Part shown: positions 52,528 to 63,856 of the stretch, piece by piece
Position numbering within the stretch: position 1 is the first letter of the stretch
How the letters are laid out: each line of letters opens with the position of its first letter
DNA from: Prorocentrum cordatum
Taxonomy: Eukaryota; Sar; Dinophyceae; Prorocentrales; Prorocentraceae
DNA length: 64,000 bases
Assembly: GCA_963575745.1 (NCBI GenBank)
Contig: CAUYUJ010018879.1
Location: forward strand, 36,001-100,000
Direction of reading: 5' to 3'
Notes under the pieces: generated by a model
Database searches by the model: none
Seen by the model: only the letters and a program-made list of their open reading frames with translations
Told to the model about the DNA's origin: nothing
Program-made: the position numbers and the translations under genes

Positions 52528-53189
52528 GGGCGCGTGGCTCGGAAGCTGGGCGAGGGCTGGCAAATCCGCGGCGGGACAAGCGGTCTTATCGGAAGGAAGC
52601 AGGACGAGTTTGCCCTGAGGCAAACCCGGCGCGCCAAAAGTGAACGGGCTGCTTCCACGAAGGGCAATCAGCAGAGCTCTGTTTTAGCAACCGCGGGTTT
52701 GCCAGCCTCCGCCTGGCTTCTGAGTGGCGGCGGCGGCGGCGACCGCGCGCGCCCGCGGGAGGGCGGCGGCTGGAGCCGAACCCCTGCAAACGGGGCGTTC
52801 GTGTGCCTTCGAGTCCTGTGCCCCGAGGTCGGGTTCGGCTGTCGTGCCTCCGCGGGTGCGGCACTCGCCCGACAGCTTGCGAGCGTGGCTCGCGCTTTCG
52901 AGGACGACCGAATCGAACCTCACCTGCTATCCCTCGCCCATCCTCCGTAAGCTTGATATGCTCGTGGGCAGTGGCGTTTCGACTGACGTTGGCCACGGCA
53001 TGTTCGAGCGTAGCGCATGGATGATCAAATTGAAATTGGGCGTTCCAACACGGGCCGGTAGCTAAGGGTACGTTTTCAATAGCGTTTTCAAACAATTGGT
53101 TCGCCGCGCGTTAGTGCGAGGTAAGTCCCCCCGCCCAGAGTGATGACGATGTGTCGTCGGTTTGTTTGTCGTCCAAATGTAGCACCGGC

Positions 53190-54165
53190 GAGAGGCAAAT
53201 ACCACCAGCCCTCTGGGCGTCGGTGGCTTCGGGCGTTTCCTCTTCCACATCTCCTTCTTCCCCTTCGGGGAGGGGTTTACCCCTCCCCCTACCCCCTCCC
53301 CGTGGACCTGGACAAAGGGGTTCCGCGAGTCGTCGGGGCGTCCGAATGGGCCTCGGCGAGGGAGCCAAAATCATTGATTTTGCTTTACTTAAGTTTTGGC
53401 CCCAGTTTGGCCTTCTGGGGGGGCGACGCTAATTAATGATCTCCTTTTGTTTGATCGATTTCTCTGAAATGGCCCCGGGAGCGCTCCCAAGGCTCCCAAG
53501 GGTGCCCCAAGAGGGCCCCAAGAGGTGGCCAGGAGGCCCCAAGAGGCCCCCAGGATGCCCCCAAGAAGCTTCCAAGAGACCCCCAAGAGGCCCCCCAAAG
53601 GCACCCAAAACGCTCCAAAAAAAACTCGGCGATAACGCTAAAACCATTGAGTGTACGTAGGTGTTGGCAGAATGTTGGCCTCCTGGGTGCGGGGGGCACT
53701 GATTAAGATGACTCCAAGAGCGCCTGGGGGAGCCCAAGATGACCTCCAATATGGCTCAAAATATCCCAAGATGCCTCAATATGGTTCACACAATGCTCCA
53801 AGAGGCCCCATGACCGCTCCAAGACGGCTCCAAGTGGCCAAGGAACTCCCCCAGGAGGCTCCGAAGAGGCCCAAATCATTCCAACAAATTCCGACAATCA
53901 ATCCAAGAGCGCCCAGGAGGCCCCAGGAAGCCCCAACTGGCGCCGAAGAGGCCTCCAAGAGGCTCCCAACAGACCACCAAGAGGCTTCAAGAAGCAATCG
54001 AGGCACCCAAGACGCTCTAAGAGGCGCCTGGGACCGCCAAGAGGACCCCAAGGCGCTCCAAGAGGACCCTTCCTCTGTGTGCTGACCACTTCCCTGATCG
54101 AGGCAATTCCTTTGGGCATCGTTTCTGGATTGGCTGGTGGGGTTACCTTTTTCGGTCGCGTCCAC
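53190..54165 (+). repeat. CCAAGA-rich dispersed repeat, copy 4
   Basis: Head module CCCTCTGGGCGTCGGTGG ... CTTCCCCTTCGGGGAGGGG; body of CCCCAAGAGGCC/CTCCAAGAGG units in two blocks; tail CCCTGATCGAGGCAATTCCT plus TTGGGCATCGTTTCTGGATTGGC. Same module order as 11.5-12.3 and 29.0-30.6 kb. Confidence 0.8.
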
Positions 54166-54169
54166 CAGC

Positions 54170-55418
54170 GAAGGCGCTAGCGGAGTCAGAAGCGCCACGG
54201 GCCACGACAGCGGCCTAATTAGCAGCTGAACGGCTGGTGGGGTTGTTTTTTTGGTCGGCGGCCGCGCGACCACGGTCTGGCGGCAACAGCGATGTCGGGG
54301 TCTACCGAACAAGGCAAATTACACGCGATGCGTGAGGTGCACATGCGCTGAGCAAAATGCTCCGCCTTCGAACGGCAGACGCACATAGGCGCCGGCCACA
54401 CCGAAGTGAACGAGCGGCCAGCAGTGCGAATGCAACGGAGGCAGTGGCCCTGGCGGCGCCAAGCTCCGAGCAGCTCCCCAGGCCGACAGCAGGCAGTGAA
54501 AAACGGGAACGACGTCGCTGAAGGCTGAACCACTCAACGCGAAGTCCACGGACACCACAACCGTACGTGGGGTCGGCGGGGAAACAGCGGCAGAGGAACG
54601 GCAGGAAACTACAGAGCACTCACTCCACGAACCACACCGCTGCTCTGGGGGGGGCCGGCGTGACGGTCATCGTATCCGAAGCCAGTCACTGGCCAGGGCT
54701 GCAACGATGAGAGGGAACTCGCTCTGGCCCAAGAGCCGGTACACTGCAACGTCGCAGGTAACGGCCACGAATGTCGCCGAGATCCACAGCTGCCGCGACC
54801 AGCTCATGGAGCGCTGGAACGCAGCCAGGGCTGAATCTGACCACATAGTGGAGGGGGGGTGCAGCCAACAGCCGCAGTGTACACATGTCTTGGTAGCAGC
54901 TCGCACAGAGCATAGGATGTAGGGGGGTGGTGTGGGCTGCACAGAGACCGCTGCCCTGCTGAGTGGTGCGCGGGGAGGAGACTATTCCAGTCGACAGCCC
55001 CCAGCCATCCAAAGCGGCTGCCGAGCGAGACAGCAAAGGGGGGGAGCGCGGGGATGCGTCTGCGGCCGTCCCGTCCCCTAGAAAACAGGCTGCCGCCGTA
55101 GAAGGCAGCTGGTGGCCTCCGGCCGGTGATGCCTGCGGGCTCACCCCCATCTGCCGAGGGGGGGTGAGATGGCCAAGCGGGGTCCACTTGTCCAGTGTGG
55201 GCTGTCTAGCTATGCTGCGCCATGGGTGAAATGTGGGGACACCCCCGCCCCAGCGGGAGTTGCCCCGGGTATTACGGCCACGGACGGGCGCCGCAAGGTG
55301 AAACTGTCCCGGGCGGGGAGAGAGCGGCGAGCGCCTGAGAGGGGGTGTCGCCGTCGTTGGGCCGGGGGAGCGGAGGGCACGCCGTCGGGCGGGCCCGCCC
55401 CTGCTAGCCCTTGGCGCA
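54170..55418. other. No confident gene
   Basis: Minus-strand frames at 54302-54619 and 54686-54942 have mixed composition (for example FVAVTCDVAVYRLLGQSEFP) and could be remnants of coding sequence, but no domain or start context supports them. No organised repeat. Confidence 0.4.
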
Positions 55419-56037
55419 CTAGTCGTCTCTGTCCCACCATCGTGCGCGCTTGTCGGTGTATCGGTCGTCTCCCCTGGGGGAGTAGCGTTTCCCTTTCGCT
55501 TTCCAGTCAGTCTCCGTCCAAGGTGTTCCCTGGTGGCTCCAAGAAACCCAATCCTGCCATCCCTGCCACTGGTTGGGGTTAGCGGAGCCGACGGCACCCG
55601 CCCATTGCTCCTGCGGGGCCGCCGCCGTCGCTGCCTTGCCCTCTTTAGTACATGGGGCGGGGCCGCTGCTGCTGTCGGGCCCGCGCTGCGTGTGGGGTCT
55701 GGGCTCGCGTTGCAGGAGCTTCGTGTGCTTGTCCTTGACCGTTGGCCAATGGACGTTGAGCTCTAGGTCTCTGTCCATCCGATATGCGTCGTACCCTGCG
55801 CTGCCCCACGCCTGGATGAATTCGCTGCACGACTGCACGGTGTTCCGCTTGGGGTCGTGTTTTTCGAGTCCCGCTGGCTCCCTGCCTCACGGCAGCCCTC
55901 TTCACCCATGCGGCCCAAACTCCATGAAACGCTCCTCCCAGTGTCTTTTGCAGGCGTATTATCTTCTCCTGTACAGGTTCGTCCTTCGTAGCGTCAGCGT
56001 CCGCGACCGGGCACATATACATGGGGATGCCCCTCAT
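55419..56037 (-). pseudogene. Frameshifted hypothetical protein (block G)
   Basis: The ATG at 56037 opens MRGIPMYMCPVADADATKDE, then EKIIRLQKTLGGAFHGVWAA WVKRAA, to about 55890. In another frame EKHDPKRNTVQSCSEFIQAW continues GSAGYDAYRMDRDLELNVHW, VKDKHTKLLQ, a Pro/Gln/Trp-rich part (NQWQGWQDWVSWSHQG) and a charged end (YTDKRARWWDRDD) to the stop at 55419. About 200 residues, one frameshift near 55860-55890. Mixed amino-acid composition and a sensible stop support real coding. No domain recognised; no leader relic found upstream. Confidence 0.5.
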
Positions 56038-56627
56038 GGGGTCGCTCGAATCGCCTCGGGATGGCTGTGGTTCCCGTGCGTCTCTCCAGGGCGCCTGGAG
56101 TATGCGTGGCTGGTGGGGTTGCGCGAAGCGGCAAGAATTCCCTGTCACCCCGTTCTCGCTCCCACCCCGTGTACTATGGCCCCGTTTGCAAGGTTTTGGT
56201 GGAGGCTCAAGGGGCGACGGCGTCGACCGAGGATCGATGGCACGCGTCTGCTATTACAGAAACTCTGTTAATGACAAGCACGTCAGCAAACACTGCTATG
56301 TCAAGCGCGATCTTTTCGGGAGGGGGGGAGAAAGGGAAGGGAGGGAAAGGGAACTCGCGACGCACCAACAAACGTCCACAGCACGATGTCTCTAGAGTCT
56401 GACTGCCGGCTGCCGAATTCACGCAGCTACACGCTACCCGCCAGGCCCGGGACTGGGGCCACGACGCAGATTCCTGTCAGGAGGAAAATGGCTTCCGTCC
56501 ACTCACTTCGAAAGGGCTCCCGCCGAACATTTTTGACTTGGGCAGAATGTGCCTCCAGGGATTCCTTTAGCCTTCAGTGCGGAGGATGCCTTTGGTGGAT
56601 AAGGTTGGCCTTCACAGAAGAGAAAGA

Positions 56628-56690
56628 AAAATATAAACTGCCGACGGTCCACGCAGATTTCTTGGATCTGCGCTGGGGCCCGCGCGTGTG
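56628..56690 (+). mobile_element. Foldback element FB, left arm only
   Basis: ATATAAACTGCCGACGGTCC plus ACGCAGATTTCTTGGATCTG plus CGCTGGGGCCC. The right half is absent; TGTGTGCC follows. Confidence 0.7.
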
Positions 56691-56694
56691 TGCC

Positions 56695-56904
56695 AGTGTT
56701 TGCCAGATATATTGCCCAATCAGACGTAGATACATGCATACATCCGTACAGACATGCATACATTCACACATGCATGCATGCATACATACAGACATGCATA
56801 CACACATATATATATGTGTGTATAAATGTACATACGACACATATAGACATTTGTATACAACATGAGCATACAACTCATACGTGTACATACTATGTGCCTG
56901 TGCT

Positions 56905-56946
<42 letters not shown>
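56695..56946 (+). repeat. CATA/CATG repeats and (CA)18
   Basis: Repeated ACATGCATACA words, a TATATATA run and a clean CA dinucleotide run at 56911-56946. Confidence 0.9.
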
Positions 56947-56951
<5 letters not shown>

Positions 56952-57426
56952 GAACTCATATACCTATACGCAGACACACCAGATGTGAACTGACAACGTC
57001 TGCGTTTGCGCACGAGGCCTGGCACGGTGGGGCCACAAGGCACATCCGCCACACATGACGACGCTGCACATGCTGTGCATGTGTGTGCAGGCTGATGCCG
57101 TGCAGCTGCTCATGCACCATGTGTGGCCCCGCTGCGAGCAGGCCTGGCCTCCACCTCTTCCCCAGGGGCACCTTTTTTTTATGGAGGCCTCCTGGATGGG
57201 GTCGGAGTAGATTGGGTCGGGGGATCGCGACGCATCGCCGCTACATCGGCGATGCATCGGCGATGCGGCGGCGATGCGGCGGCGATGCGTCGTCGACGCG
57301 GGCGACGCATCGGCCACGCCGGCGCGGAGAAACTCGGGCGCCGCATCGATCCGCATCGCCGGTGCATCGGCGAGGCGGCGCGAGGGCACATTTAGCAACC
57401 TCCGATCGGGGTGTTTTGCGCCCCCT

Positions 57427-57740
57427 TCAAAGAAGAAGGAAGAGGAGGGGGAGGAGGAGCAGCAGGAGGGTGATAAGGAGGAGGGGAATGAGGAGGAGGG
57501 GGAGGAGGAGGAGGAGGAGGAGGAGGAGGAGGAGGAGGAGGAGAGAGAAGAAGGAGGAGGAAGAGAGGAGGAGGAGGAGGAGGAGGAGGAGGTGGGGGAG
57601 GAGGAGAAGGAGGAGGAAGAGGAGGAGGAGGAGGAGGAAGAAGAAGAGGACGAGGTGGAGGAGGAGGAGGAGGAACAGGAGGAGGAACAGGAGGAGGAGG
57701 AGGGGGGGGCGAGGGGGAGGAGCAACAGGAAGAGGAGGAG
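57427..57740 (+). repeat. (GGA)n tract, about 310 bp
   Basis: GAGGAGGAGG with few interruptions, the longest purine tract in the window. Reads as poly-Glu or poly-Arg (plus) and poly-Ser or poly-Leu (minus). Confidence 0.92.
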
Positions 57741-58225
57741 GGGGAGGATGCATCGGCGCCGAAGAGCGGTCCGCGCCGTCCGGCGCCTCCGCGGCCGCGT
57801 ACTTCGCCGCCGCGCCGGCGCCGGGGGCGGGCTCCGGCCCGAGCACTTTGCGCTGCCGCCCCGCCTGGGCTCGCACGGGCGAGCGCATGAAGGCGCCGAC
57901 GTCGACACCGCTCAGGTCGTCAACTTCGTCGGCGTCGACTGATCCCCCCGCGCCTCCGCGGGGCCCCCGTTCCTCCTGATGCTCCTCCGCACCGCCCCCT
58001 CGCCGTCTTCCTCCTCCGTGCCCTAATTTCCCCCCCGCGCATTGCCCGGCCCCTCCTTCCTTGTCGAATGAGTTCATCGATGGTAGCTTTCGGGGGCACG
58101 TTGGGGCAGTCAGGGTAGGAAGCGCTATGTATTGTCGCACACGCCTGCTCAAACACGCGGGGATATGCAATGTACTTTCTGTCTCGGCCTCCTGCCATGA
58201 CGCCTGAGCCCTCCGAGGCCCCCAT
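57741..58225 (-). CDS. Possible hypothetical protein, frameshifted (block H)
   Basis: The ATG at 58225 opens MGASEGSGVMAGGRDRKYIA, then PRVFEQACATIHSASYPDCP and PPKATIDELIRQGRRG to about 58040. In another frame GGAEEHQEERGPRGGAGGSV continues DADEVDDLSGVDVGAFMRSP and VRAQAGRQRKVLGPEPAPGA up to the purine tract at 57740. The N-terminal part has convincing composition; the rest is Gly/Ala/Arg-rich. It may be spliced across the tract (pyrimidine-rich in the sense direction). No domain recognised. Confidence 0.4.
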
Positions 58226-58850
58226 CGCGATGCTCGTGCTCCTGGGCCCGTCGGCTGCAGGCGTCTGCAAGGCCAGGCGGCTAGGCGCCCTGAGCGCGGT
58301 GAGCACGCTTTTTGCGTCGGCGCCTCGCTGGCGGATGAGCTAGCTAAACGGGGGGACCGTTGCAGCAAATAACACCACACTGCAAGTGGTAGGGAACAAG
58401 AGGTGGGCGGGCGGCCGAAGGGGAGGGGGAAAAAGGCGAGGGCCGCTCAGGGGGACGGGTCACGCCTGGAGCGAGTGGCGCGGCCGGCCCCGCCGGCAGG
58501 GACGGCGGCGGCTGCTGCGCCAGGGTTCCAGCGGCGGCGGCGCGCAGTGCAGTGCCAGAACGAGTCCAGCGGGTCAAGGGTGCGGTACAATCAAGGGCCT
58601 GGGTCACCAGCGGTGGCTGCGCGTTCCCAAGGTGGGGGCGCGGGGGGGGGGGGGGCGGCGAAAAGGTATCGCCAAGGGGGGGGTCTTCGACGCCAGTGGC
58701 TATGGCTGACCCATCCACTTTCGCACAAAAACGGCCCCTGGACACCGTCAGCGCTCTCGAGGTGACTCTGGCCACGGCCACCAACCAACAGCTCCCCCTC
58801 GAGAACTTCCCCAGCATGCAAGAGCCTGGTAATTCCTCCTCGTGGTCAAG

Positions 58851-59020
58851 ACTGACTACCTACCAGACCACCCCAATCCAACCCGAAGACCCAAATGTTT
58901 GGTTGCGGGGAGTACGGGTTTCACATGTTTTGTCTGTTACCCGGCGCCCCCCCCCGCTGGGAACGGAGGACAAATTGGGGCCTTTGGGTTGGGGTGGGGT
59001 GGTTTGGTGGGTGGTAAAAG
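58851..59020 (+). mobile_element. TIR element family M2, copy 2
   Basis: CTACCTACCAGACCACCCCA plus ATCCAACCCGAAGACCC at the left; GGGCCTTTGGGTTGGGGTGG plus GGTGGTTTGGTGGGTGGTA at the right. The interior TTTCACATGTTTTGTCTGTT matches copy 1. Confidence 0.78.
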
Positions 59021-59029
59021 ACGGGCCGA

Positions 59030-60947
59030 GGAAGGGGAGGTAGGGGCATCTGACCAACATCGGCCAGGGGGCTGGCCATGAGGGATCACCACGACTGCTG
59101 TGATGAGCACGCAACGCCGAGCAGGGAGCCACCCACTAACACACTGGCATGATTATAAAGCGCCATGGCCTCTCGCATGATGATGCGCAACATGACCTGC
59201 CGACCGTATCGCCCACAGCGGCGTGAGCGGTGTGGGTGGCGTGGGCAGCAGGGCAGCACTCAACTCGCGCAGCCAACTCGGAATCTGTAGCTTCAAAGCC
59301 ACCGCTACTAGCAAGAGATCGGGGTGGCACCAAGGGTGCCGGTGCCAGTCCATGCACCGCTCGACGCACACCTCCCTCCCTGTCTTCCATTGTCCTCCTC
59401 CCAGCCCGTCAACCTCCCTTCCTCCTCCTACACCTCCTCCTCCTCCTGCTCCTCATCTTTCCTCCTCGTCCTCCTCCTCCTCGTCCTCCACCTCCTCCCT
59501 CCATCTCCACTTTCTTCCTCTCTCCCCCCTCCCCCCATTTCCAAACTCTTCCTGCCGACCCCTCCACCTCCCTCGCACACTTCGTCCCTCATCCTCATCT
59601 TCCCTTCCCCGGCGACGAACGTCGACCGGGAACAACCACTACCAACAGACGCAAACCACGGACGACCACGACGAACGACGAAGGCGGTGACGCACGACGA
59701 ACGGCGAACGACGACACGAGAAGCACGAAGGGCGACGAACGACGAGCGACGAGCGGCGGCGGCGGCGGCGGCGACCACGACGGAGCGCGCGCCGCACGGC
59801 CGCCTGCACGGGCGGCGCCGCGTGGGCGCTGCCTGTCTCCGACAGGGGCCCGTGCTGCAGCGCCGCCTCGCCGCGCGCAGCGGCGGCGGCGGCGAGGAGG
59901 CCGAGCGGCCACGGCGACGAGCACGGCGGCCCGCGGCGGCGGGCCGCGGGCGGCGCGGGGCGAGCGCCAGCCGCGGCGGCCCAGGGCGCGGGGCGGCCGG
60001 CGGCCGCGGCCGCGGGCGGCGGCGGTCGAAGACGACGAGGGCCACGGCCGAAGGCGACGTCTGCCGAGGACGACGGACGATGTCGAGCGACGACGACACC
60101 CTGCCACGACGACGACGACAACCACGGCGGCGACGACGACGCCGGCGACGACGACGACGACAACGACGACGACGACGGCGGCGTCGGCGGCGGCGGCGGC
60201 GGCGGCTGCGGCGACATGCGACAAGAAGCCGAGACGATGCTGCAGCGCGGCCTGCGCCGTCTCCAGAAGCTTGTGCTGCATCAGGAGGAGGTCCTGCTGT
60301 GGGTCAAGCCAACGTGCGGATGAGCAGGGCAAGGCTGGACCAGAACGGCCCTGCCGGCGGCCCGCGCGCGAGGCCGGCGCTCTCTCGGGGCGCCAGGGGG
60401 GGGGCTGCCAAGACGGCAGGGGGGGCTCCCAGAAGCCCCACTCTGGAGGCTCCTTCTGGGGGCCTCGATCCTGGAACCTCGAGCCTCCATCCTCGTACCT
60501 CGAGCCTCGATCCTCGATGATTGAGACTCGATCCTCGAGCCAGGAGCCACGCTGCTCGTTCCTCGAGCCTCTACGATCGACCACCCGTCCTCCCCTTCGG
60601 GTCGGGCGAACGAGGGGGGCTGGACTACCGGGAGGAGGTACGCCGGGAGTACAAGGGGGGGGTCCACCGATCCAGCTCTCGTGAGTAGTTTCCCTGGCGC
60701 CCCTCGGCGACGGAGGCGCACACGAGCGACGATCAAACACGGGTCTTACGCGAGAGACGCCACACCGACCTTGCGCGGTGGCTTGCGCGGGCCGCCAGCG
60801 CAGCACGCCACAGTGAAGCCGAGGGAGCTCTCGTGCGGCCCTACGCAGGCGGCTTGCGCGCCAAGAAGGGCGCAGACCGGCCCGCTTTTTGCGTGCCCGG
60901 CGGGGCCGACACCCGCCGCATGCCGAAGATGGTGCAGCCCCTGGGCT
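59030..60947. other. No gene; simple repeats
   Basis: CT/CCT tract at 59395-59600; GAC/GGC-type triplets at 59630-60230 that keep several frames open but translate as low complexity; a CTCGAGCCTCGATCCTCG repeat at 60470-60565; an M4-like end at 60595-60725. Confidence 0.55.
60470..60565 (+). repeat. CCTCGAGCCTCGATCCTCG repeats
   Basis: Five to six copies of a CCTCGAGCCTCGATC-type unit of about 16 bp. Confidence 0.75.
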
Positions 60948-61135
60948 CCCGACTCAGGAGAGACAACAAAAGCACCACTACCACCAGCTAGGGGGGTGGC
61001 CGCTCCCTCCCCTCGAGCTGGTGGCACCTCCTGCCGGGAAGTCTCTGGAGGCATGCCTGGCACGAGGTGCCACCAGCTCGAGAGGGAGGGACAGCCAACC
61101 CCCTAGCCCGTGGTAGTGATACTGTTGTCTCCAGT
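60948..61135. mobile_element. Foldback element, arms about 85 nt
   Basis: Left arm GGAGAGACAACAAAAGCACC, ACTACCACCAGCTAGGGGGG, CCCTCGAGCTGGTGGCACCT; right arm GAGGTGCCACCAGCTCGAGA, CAACCCCCTAGCCCGTGGTA, GTGATACTGTTGTCTCC. Only a short loop separates them near 61047-61052. Confidence 0.85.
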
Positions 61136-61504
61136 GATCGCTGGCGAAATCGCACGTTCCTGGGCCGGGCATGCAATAGGACCCGCATCGGCGATAAGCT
61201 GGGGGCTGGGGTGTCGCAACGCTGCAAGAGGCCTCAGGGCTTCGGGCAGCAGGTCGACCCTGAAGCGGCCGCCCGGGAACGACTTCGGCACCCTGGGCAC
61301 GCTCTCGGCGAGGCGCAGCCGCAGGGAGGCACCCCGAGGCTGGAAAACCGCCGAGAGCCAGAAAGTCTGCGAACCTCCAACCTCCACCCTTCTGGGCCAC
61401 GTCCTCCCTCCTCCGAGCTGCTGCCCGAGACGCCCGATGAGCCCTCCCCCCCCCCCCCGACCCGCCCTTCCGACTGGCCTCGGCGTTGCGACAGGAAGGA
61501 GCTA

Positions 61505-61700
61505 GCCAGAAGGAGAAGGACTGGAGGGAGGAGGAGGAGGGGGAGGAGAAGGAGGAGGAATGGAGGGAGGGGGGATGGAGGAGGAGGAGGAGGAGGAGGA
61601 GGAGGAGGGAGGAGGAGGGAGGAGGAGGGAAGGAGGAGGAGGAGGAGGAGGAGAGAGGAGGGGAGGAGGAGGAGGAGGAGGAGGAGGGAGGGGAGGAGGC
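61505..61700 (+). repeat. (GGA)n tract
   Basis: GAGGAGGAGG triplets with short interruptions. Confidence 0.9.
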
Positions 61701-61846
61701 CCCTCGCACCGCCGACCCCGCCGCAGGGCGGAGCGCGCGCGCCCGCGGCGGGGGCGCCCGGGGCGCGGCGTCCTTGCGGTCGAACACCGCCCCGCCGACC
61801 TCTCCACAGCGCCGGGGCCCGCGGGCGCGGGCGCGGGCGCGCGATT

Positions 61847-62237
61847 TGGACGCCCGACATGGGTACCGAAAAAATGGGTACACCCTGCGAAATGCTTAAG
61901 AAAACATGGGTTAAGAAATTCATAGTCTCAGAACTTGAATAGAAACCCAACATGTCTATCAAAATCTTAAGATTTACATTGAAACTTCAAGAATCATCGA
62001 GATTCTGACCGAAAACGTAAGTTTTCTTAAGCATCGCCTAAGGTGTACCGAAAAAATGGGTACGATGCCCAACAGCAAATGTTGTCCCAAACCAACAGCG
62101 GCCGCTGTTGGGCAGGCGGCCTCCAGTCTCGAATGGGCACGGGCCGCGGCGGCGTGGACAGCGAGGCCTGTTCAAAATGAACAGGAACTGCTGTTGGGCA
62201 TTGTACCCATTCTTTCGGTACCCATTTCGGGCGTCCA
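61847..62237. mobile_element. TIR element M3 with nested inner inverted repeat
   Basis: The outer left end TGGACGCCCGACATGGGTAC plus CGAAAAAATGGGTACA pairs with the right end TGTACCCATTCTTTCGGTAC plus CCATTTCGGGCGTCCA, two mismatches in 36. An inner pair ATGCTTAAGAAAAC (61889) and GTTTTCTTAAGCAT (62022) encloses an AT-rich core (61905-62010). GTACCGAAAAAATGGGTAC is also directly repeated at 62047. No coding; no clear flanking duplication. Confidence 0.88.
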
Positions 62238-62482
62238 GACGCGAGGAGCAGACCAGGACCGGCAGAGCAGAAGGCGGAGCCAGGGCGAGGTTATAAGATC
62301 GGGCGAGGGCAGACCCAGAGAGCAGGAGCATCCACCCTCACAATCATCACCCCGACACGCGAACAGTCGTGCCGTGCACGCACCCAGAGAAGAAGTCAAG
62401 CAGGGCAGGGCTGTTCAGTGAACGCCCAGGGCCTGGTCGCTAATGCCGAGTGTCGGGTCCAGGTGGTCTGTCCTCCCTTGAA

Positions 62483-62815
62483 AATCCAGAGCCTCTGAGA
62501 TCCTGCGGCTCTGGAGGATGTCTCGGGCGCCGCACGGCCTTCTCAGAGCGCTCCGGCACGCTCTGAGTATTCCAGAACGCTCCGGAACGGAGTTATCCTC
62601 GTCCCAGCCCTGTCGGACAGAGGGCGCGCTAAAGAACAAGGCCTGAGGCGGCTCGAATAGCTCGCGTCGGCGTTCTGGAGAAACCGAAACGACAGGTTTC
62701 GTTTCTGTCTGAGCTTTAAAGCAGCTGGCGAAAGCGAGCCGATAGAAGAAGACAAAACTGCAACACAAATACACTTTTGGCGCTACGCGCGGATGTCGTA
62801 GATCTACGCCAGAGG
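62483..62815 (+). repeat. ~123-bp repeat copy 2 and FB left arm
   Basis: 62483-62605 matches 49333-49455. At 62770-62815 TTTTGGCGCTACGCGCGGAT plus GTCGTAGATCTACGCC resembles the FB outer arm. Confidence 0.6.
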
Positions 62816-63578
62816 CACCGCCGGGGGGCTTTTTAACAACGGTCCACCTTTTTTTCCGTTCCTAGAAGGCTCTGCCCATCCATCGCCATTACAGGGAGGG
62901 GAGAATGGTGAAGGGGGAGGGGGTGGATAGAGGAGGAACAAGATGAGGAGGAGCAGGAGGAGAAGGAGGAGCAGGAGGAGGAGAAGCACGAGGAGGAGTG
63001 TAAGGATGAGAAGGGCGGAAGAGGAGGTGAGGGAGGGAGCAGGATGAGGAGGAGAAATGTTTCCCCTTTTTTTCTGAGAGGCCAAACTTCTCGGGCGGAA
63101 CCCAGGGATAGGGGGGGGGAGATGTCCTTTCCCCTGACACCCGACGTAGAACAAAAACAATGCAACCGTGTGAAAGACCAAACCTGGGACCTTCTACCCC
63201 ACCTGACCTGTCTGCATCATTTCTTGAGCCAAATCGATCTGCGAGAACCCCAATCCGAAAAGGGGCGAGGACGCCCGACTCGAAACAGTGGACACGCCGG
63301 GGTCTCGGGGTCTGAGATCTGGGAGAACCAAACGGTACCCATACCGCTACCCCCGGAACCTCTCACCGCGGCGCTTTCTGGCCAAACTTTATAGGCGAAT
63401 CCGGCGGTGGCGACGAGAGCCTCTCAGGAGGCCCAGACAGGGGAAAGCGAGGGAAGGGCGGCGGTATGGCTGCCTTTTCTTGCTCCGAGCGTGGATCTAC
63501 ATCTTGCCCGCAGCCTTCGCCGTGCGCTCGGTCTGCTCCTTTGCATTGCGCTCCCGCTTATCCTTTGTATGTGTATTT
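62816..63578. other. No gene seen
   Basis: A GGA-rich stretch at about 62890-63055 and GC-rich filler. Nothing else supported. Confidence 0.5.
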
Positions 63579-63786
63579 TCTCTGGGTAGGCAGCACAGAA
63601 CCCCCAACCCTTTGGGAGGCGACCTACGTTAGGATGGCCTGGAACAGTAGGGATAGCGAGTCTGTTCTGCAGGCGTATGCTTTCTGAGTAGGCACAACAA
63701 ACACCGAACCCTTTGGGTGGCGACCTAAGTCAGGAGGGCCTGGAACATTACGGATAGCGAGTATATTCTGCAGATGTATCAGGCCA
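63579..63786 (+). repeat. ~104-bp tandem duplication
   Basis: Two copies of GAACCCTTTGGGTGGCGACC plus TAAG-CAGGA-GGCCTGGAACA, ACGGATAGCGAG and TTCTGCAG, starting at about 63579 and 63687, roughly 80% alike. Confidence 0.85.
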
Positions 63787-63856
63787 GACCGCACAGATCA
63801 AGTGCCCCTAACGAGAAAATGAGGACCTAAGTAAGGCCACGTCTCCATCGTGTTAT

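Larger units (their letters stand above)
56230..57426. other. No gene; microsatellites
   Basis: Contains an FB left arm (56628-56690), CATACATGCATG-type repeats, (CA)n at 56911-56946 and GCGATGCGGCG-type repeats at 57215-57375. No coding region supported. Confidence 0.6.

Noticed and set aside
52936-52960. Another spliced leader start (CATCCTCCGTAAGC)
   Set aside because: Similarity to the 32400 region stops after CCGTA; the rest of the leader is absent.
53365-53402. Leader-like GAGCCAAAAT and TTTTGGCCCCAG
   Set aside because: They form a local inverted repeat and match too few leader bases; no coding block follows.
59230-60684. A ~480-codon plus-strand frame
   Set aside because: Made of pyrimidine tract and GAC/GGC triplets; competing frames of equal length exist on both strands.
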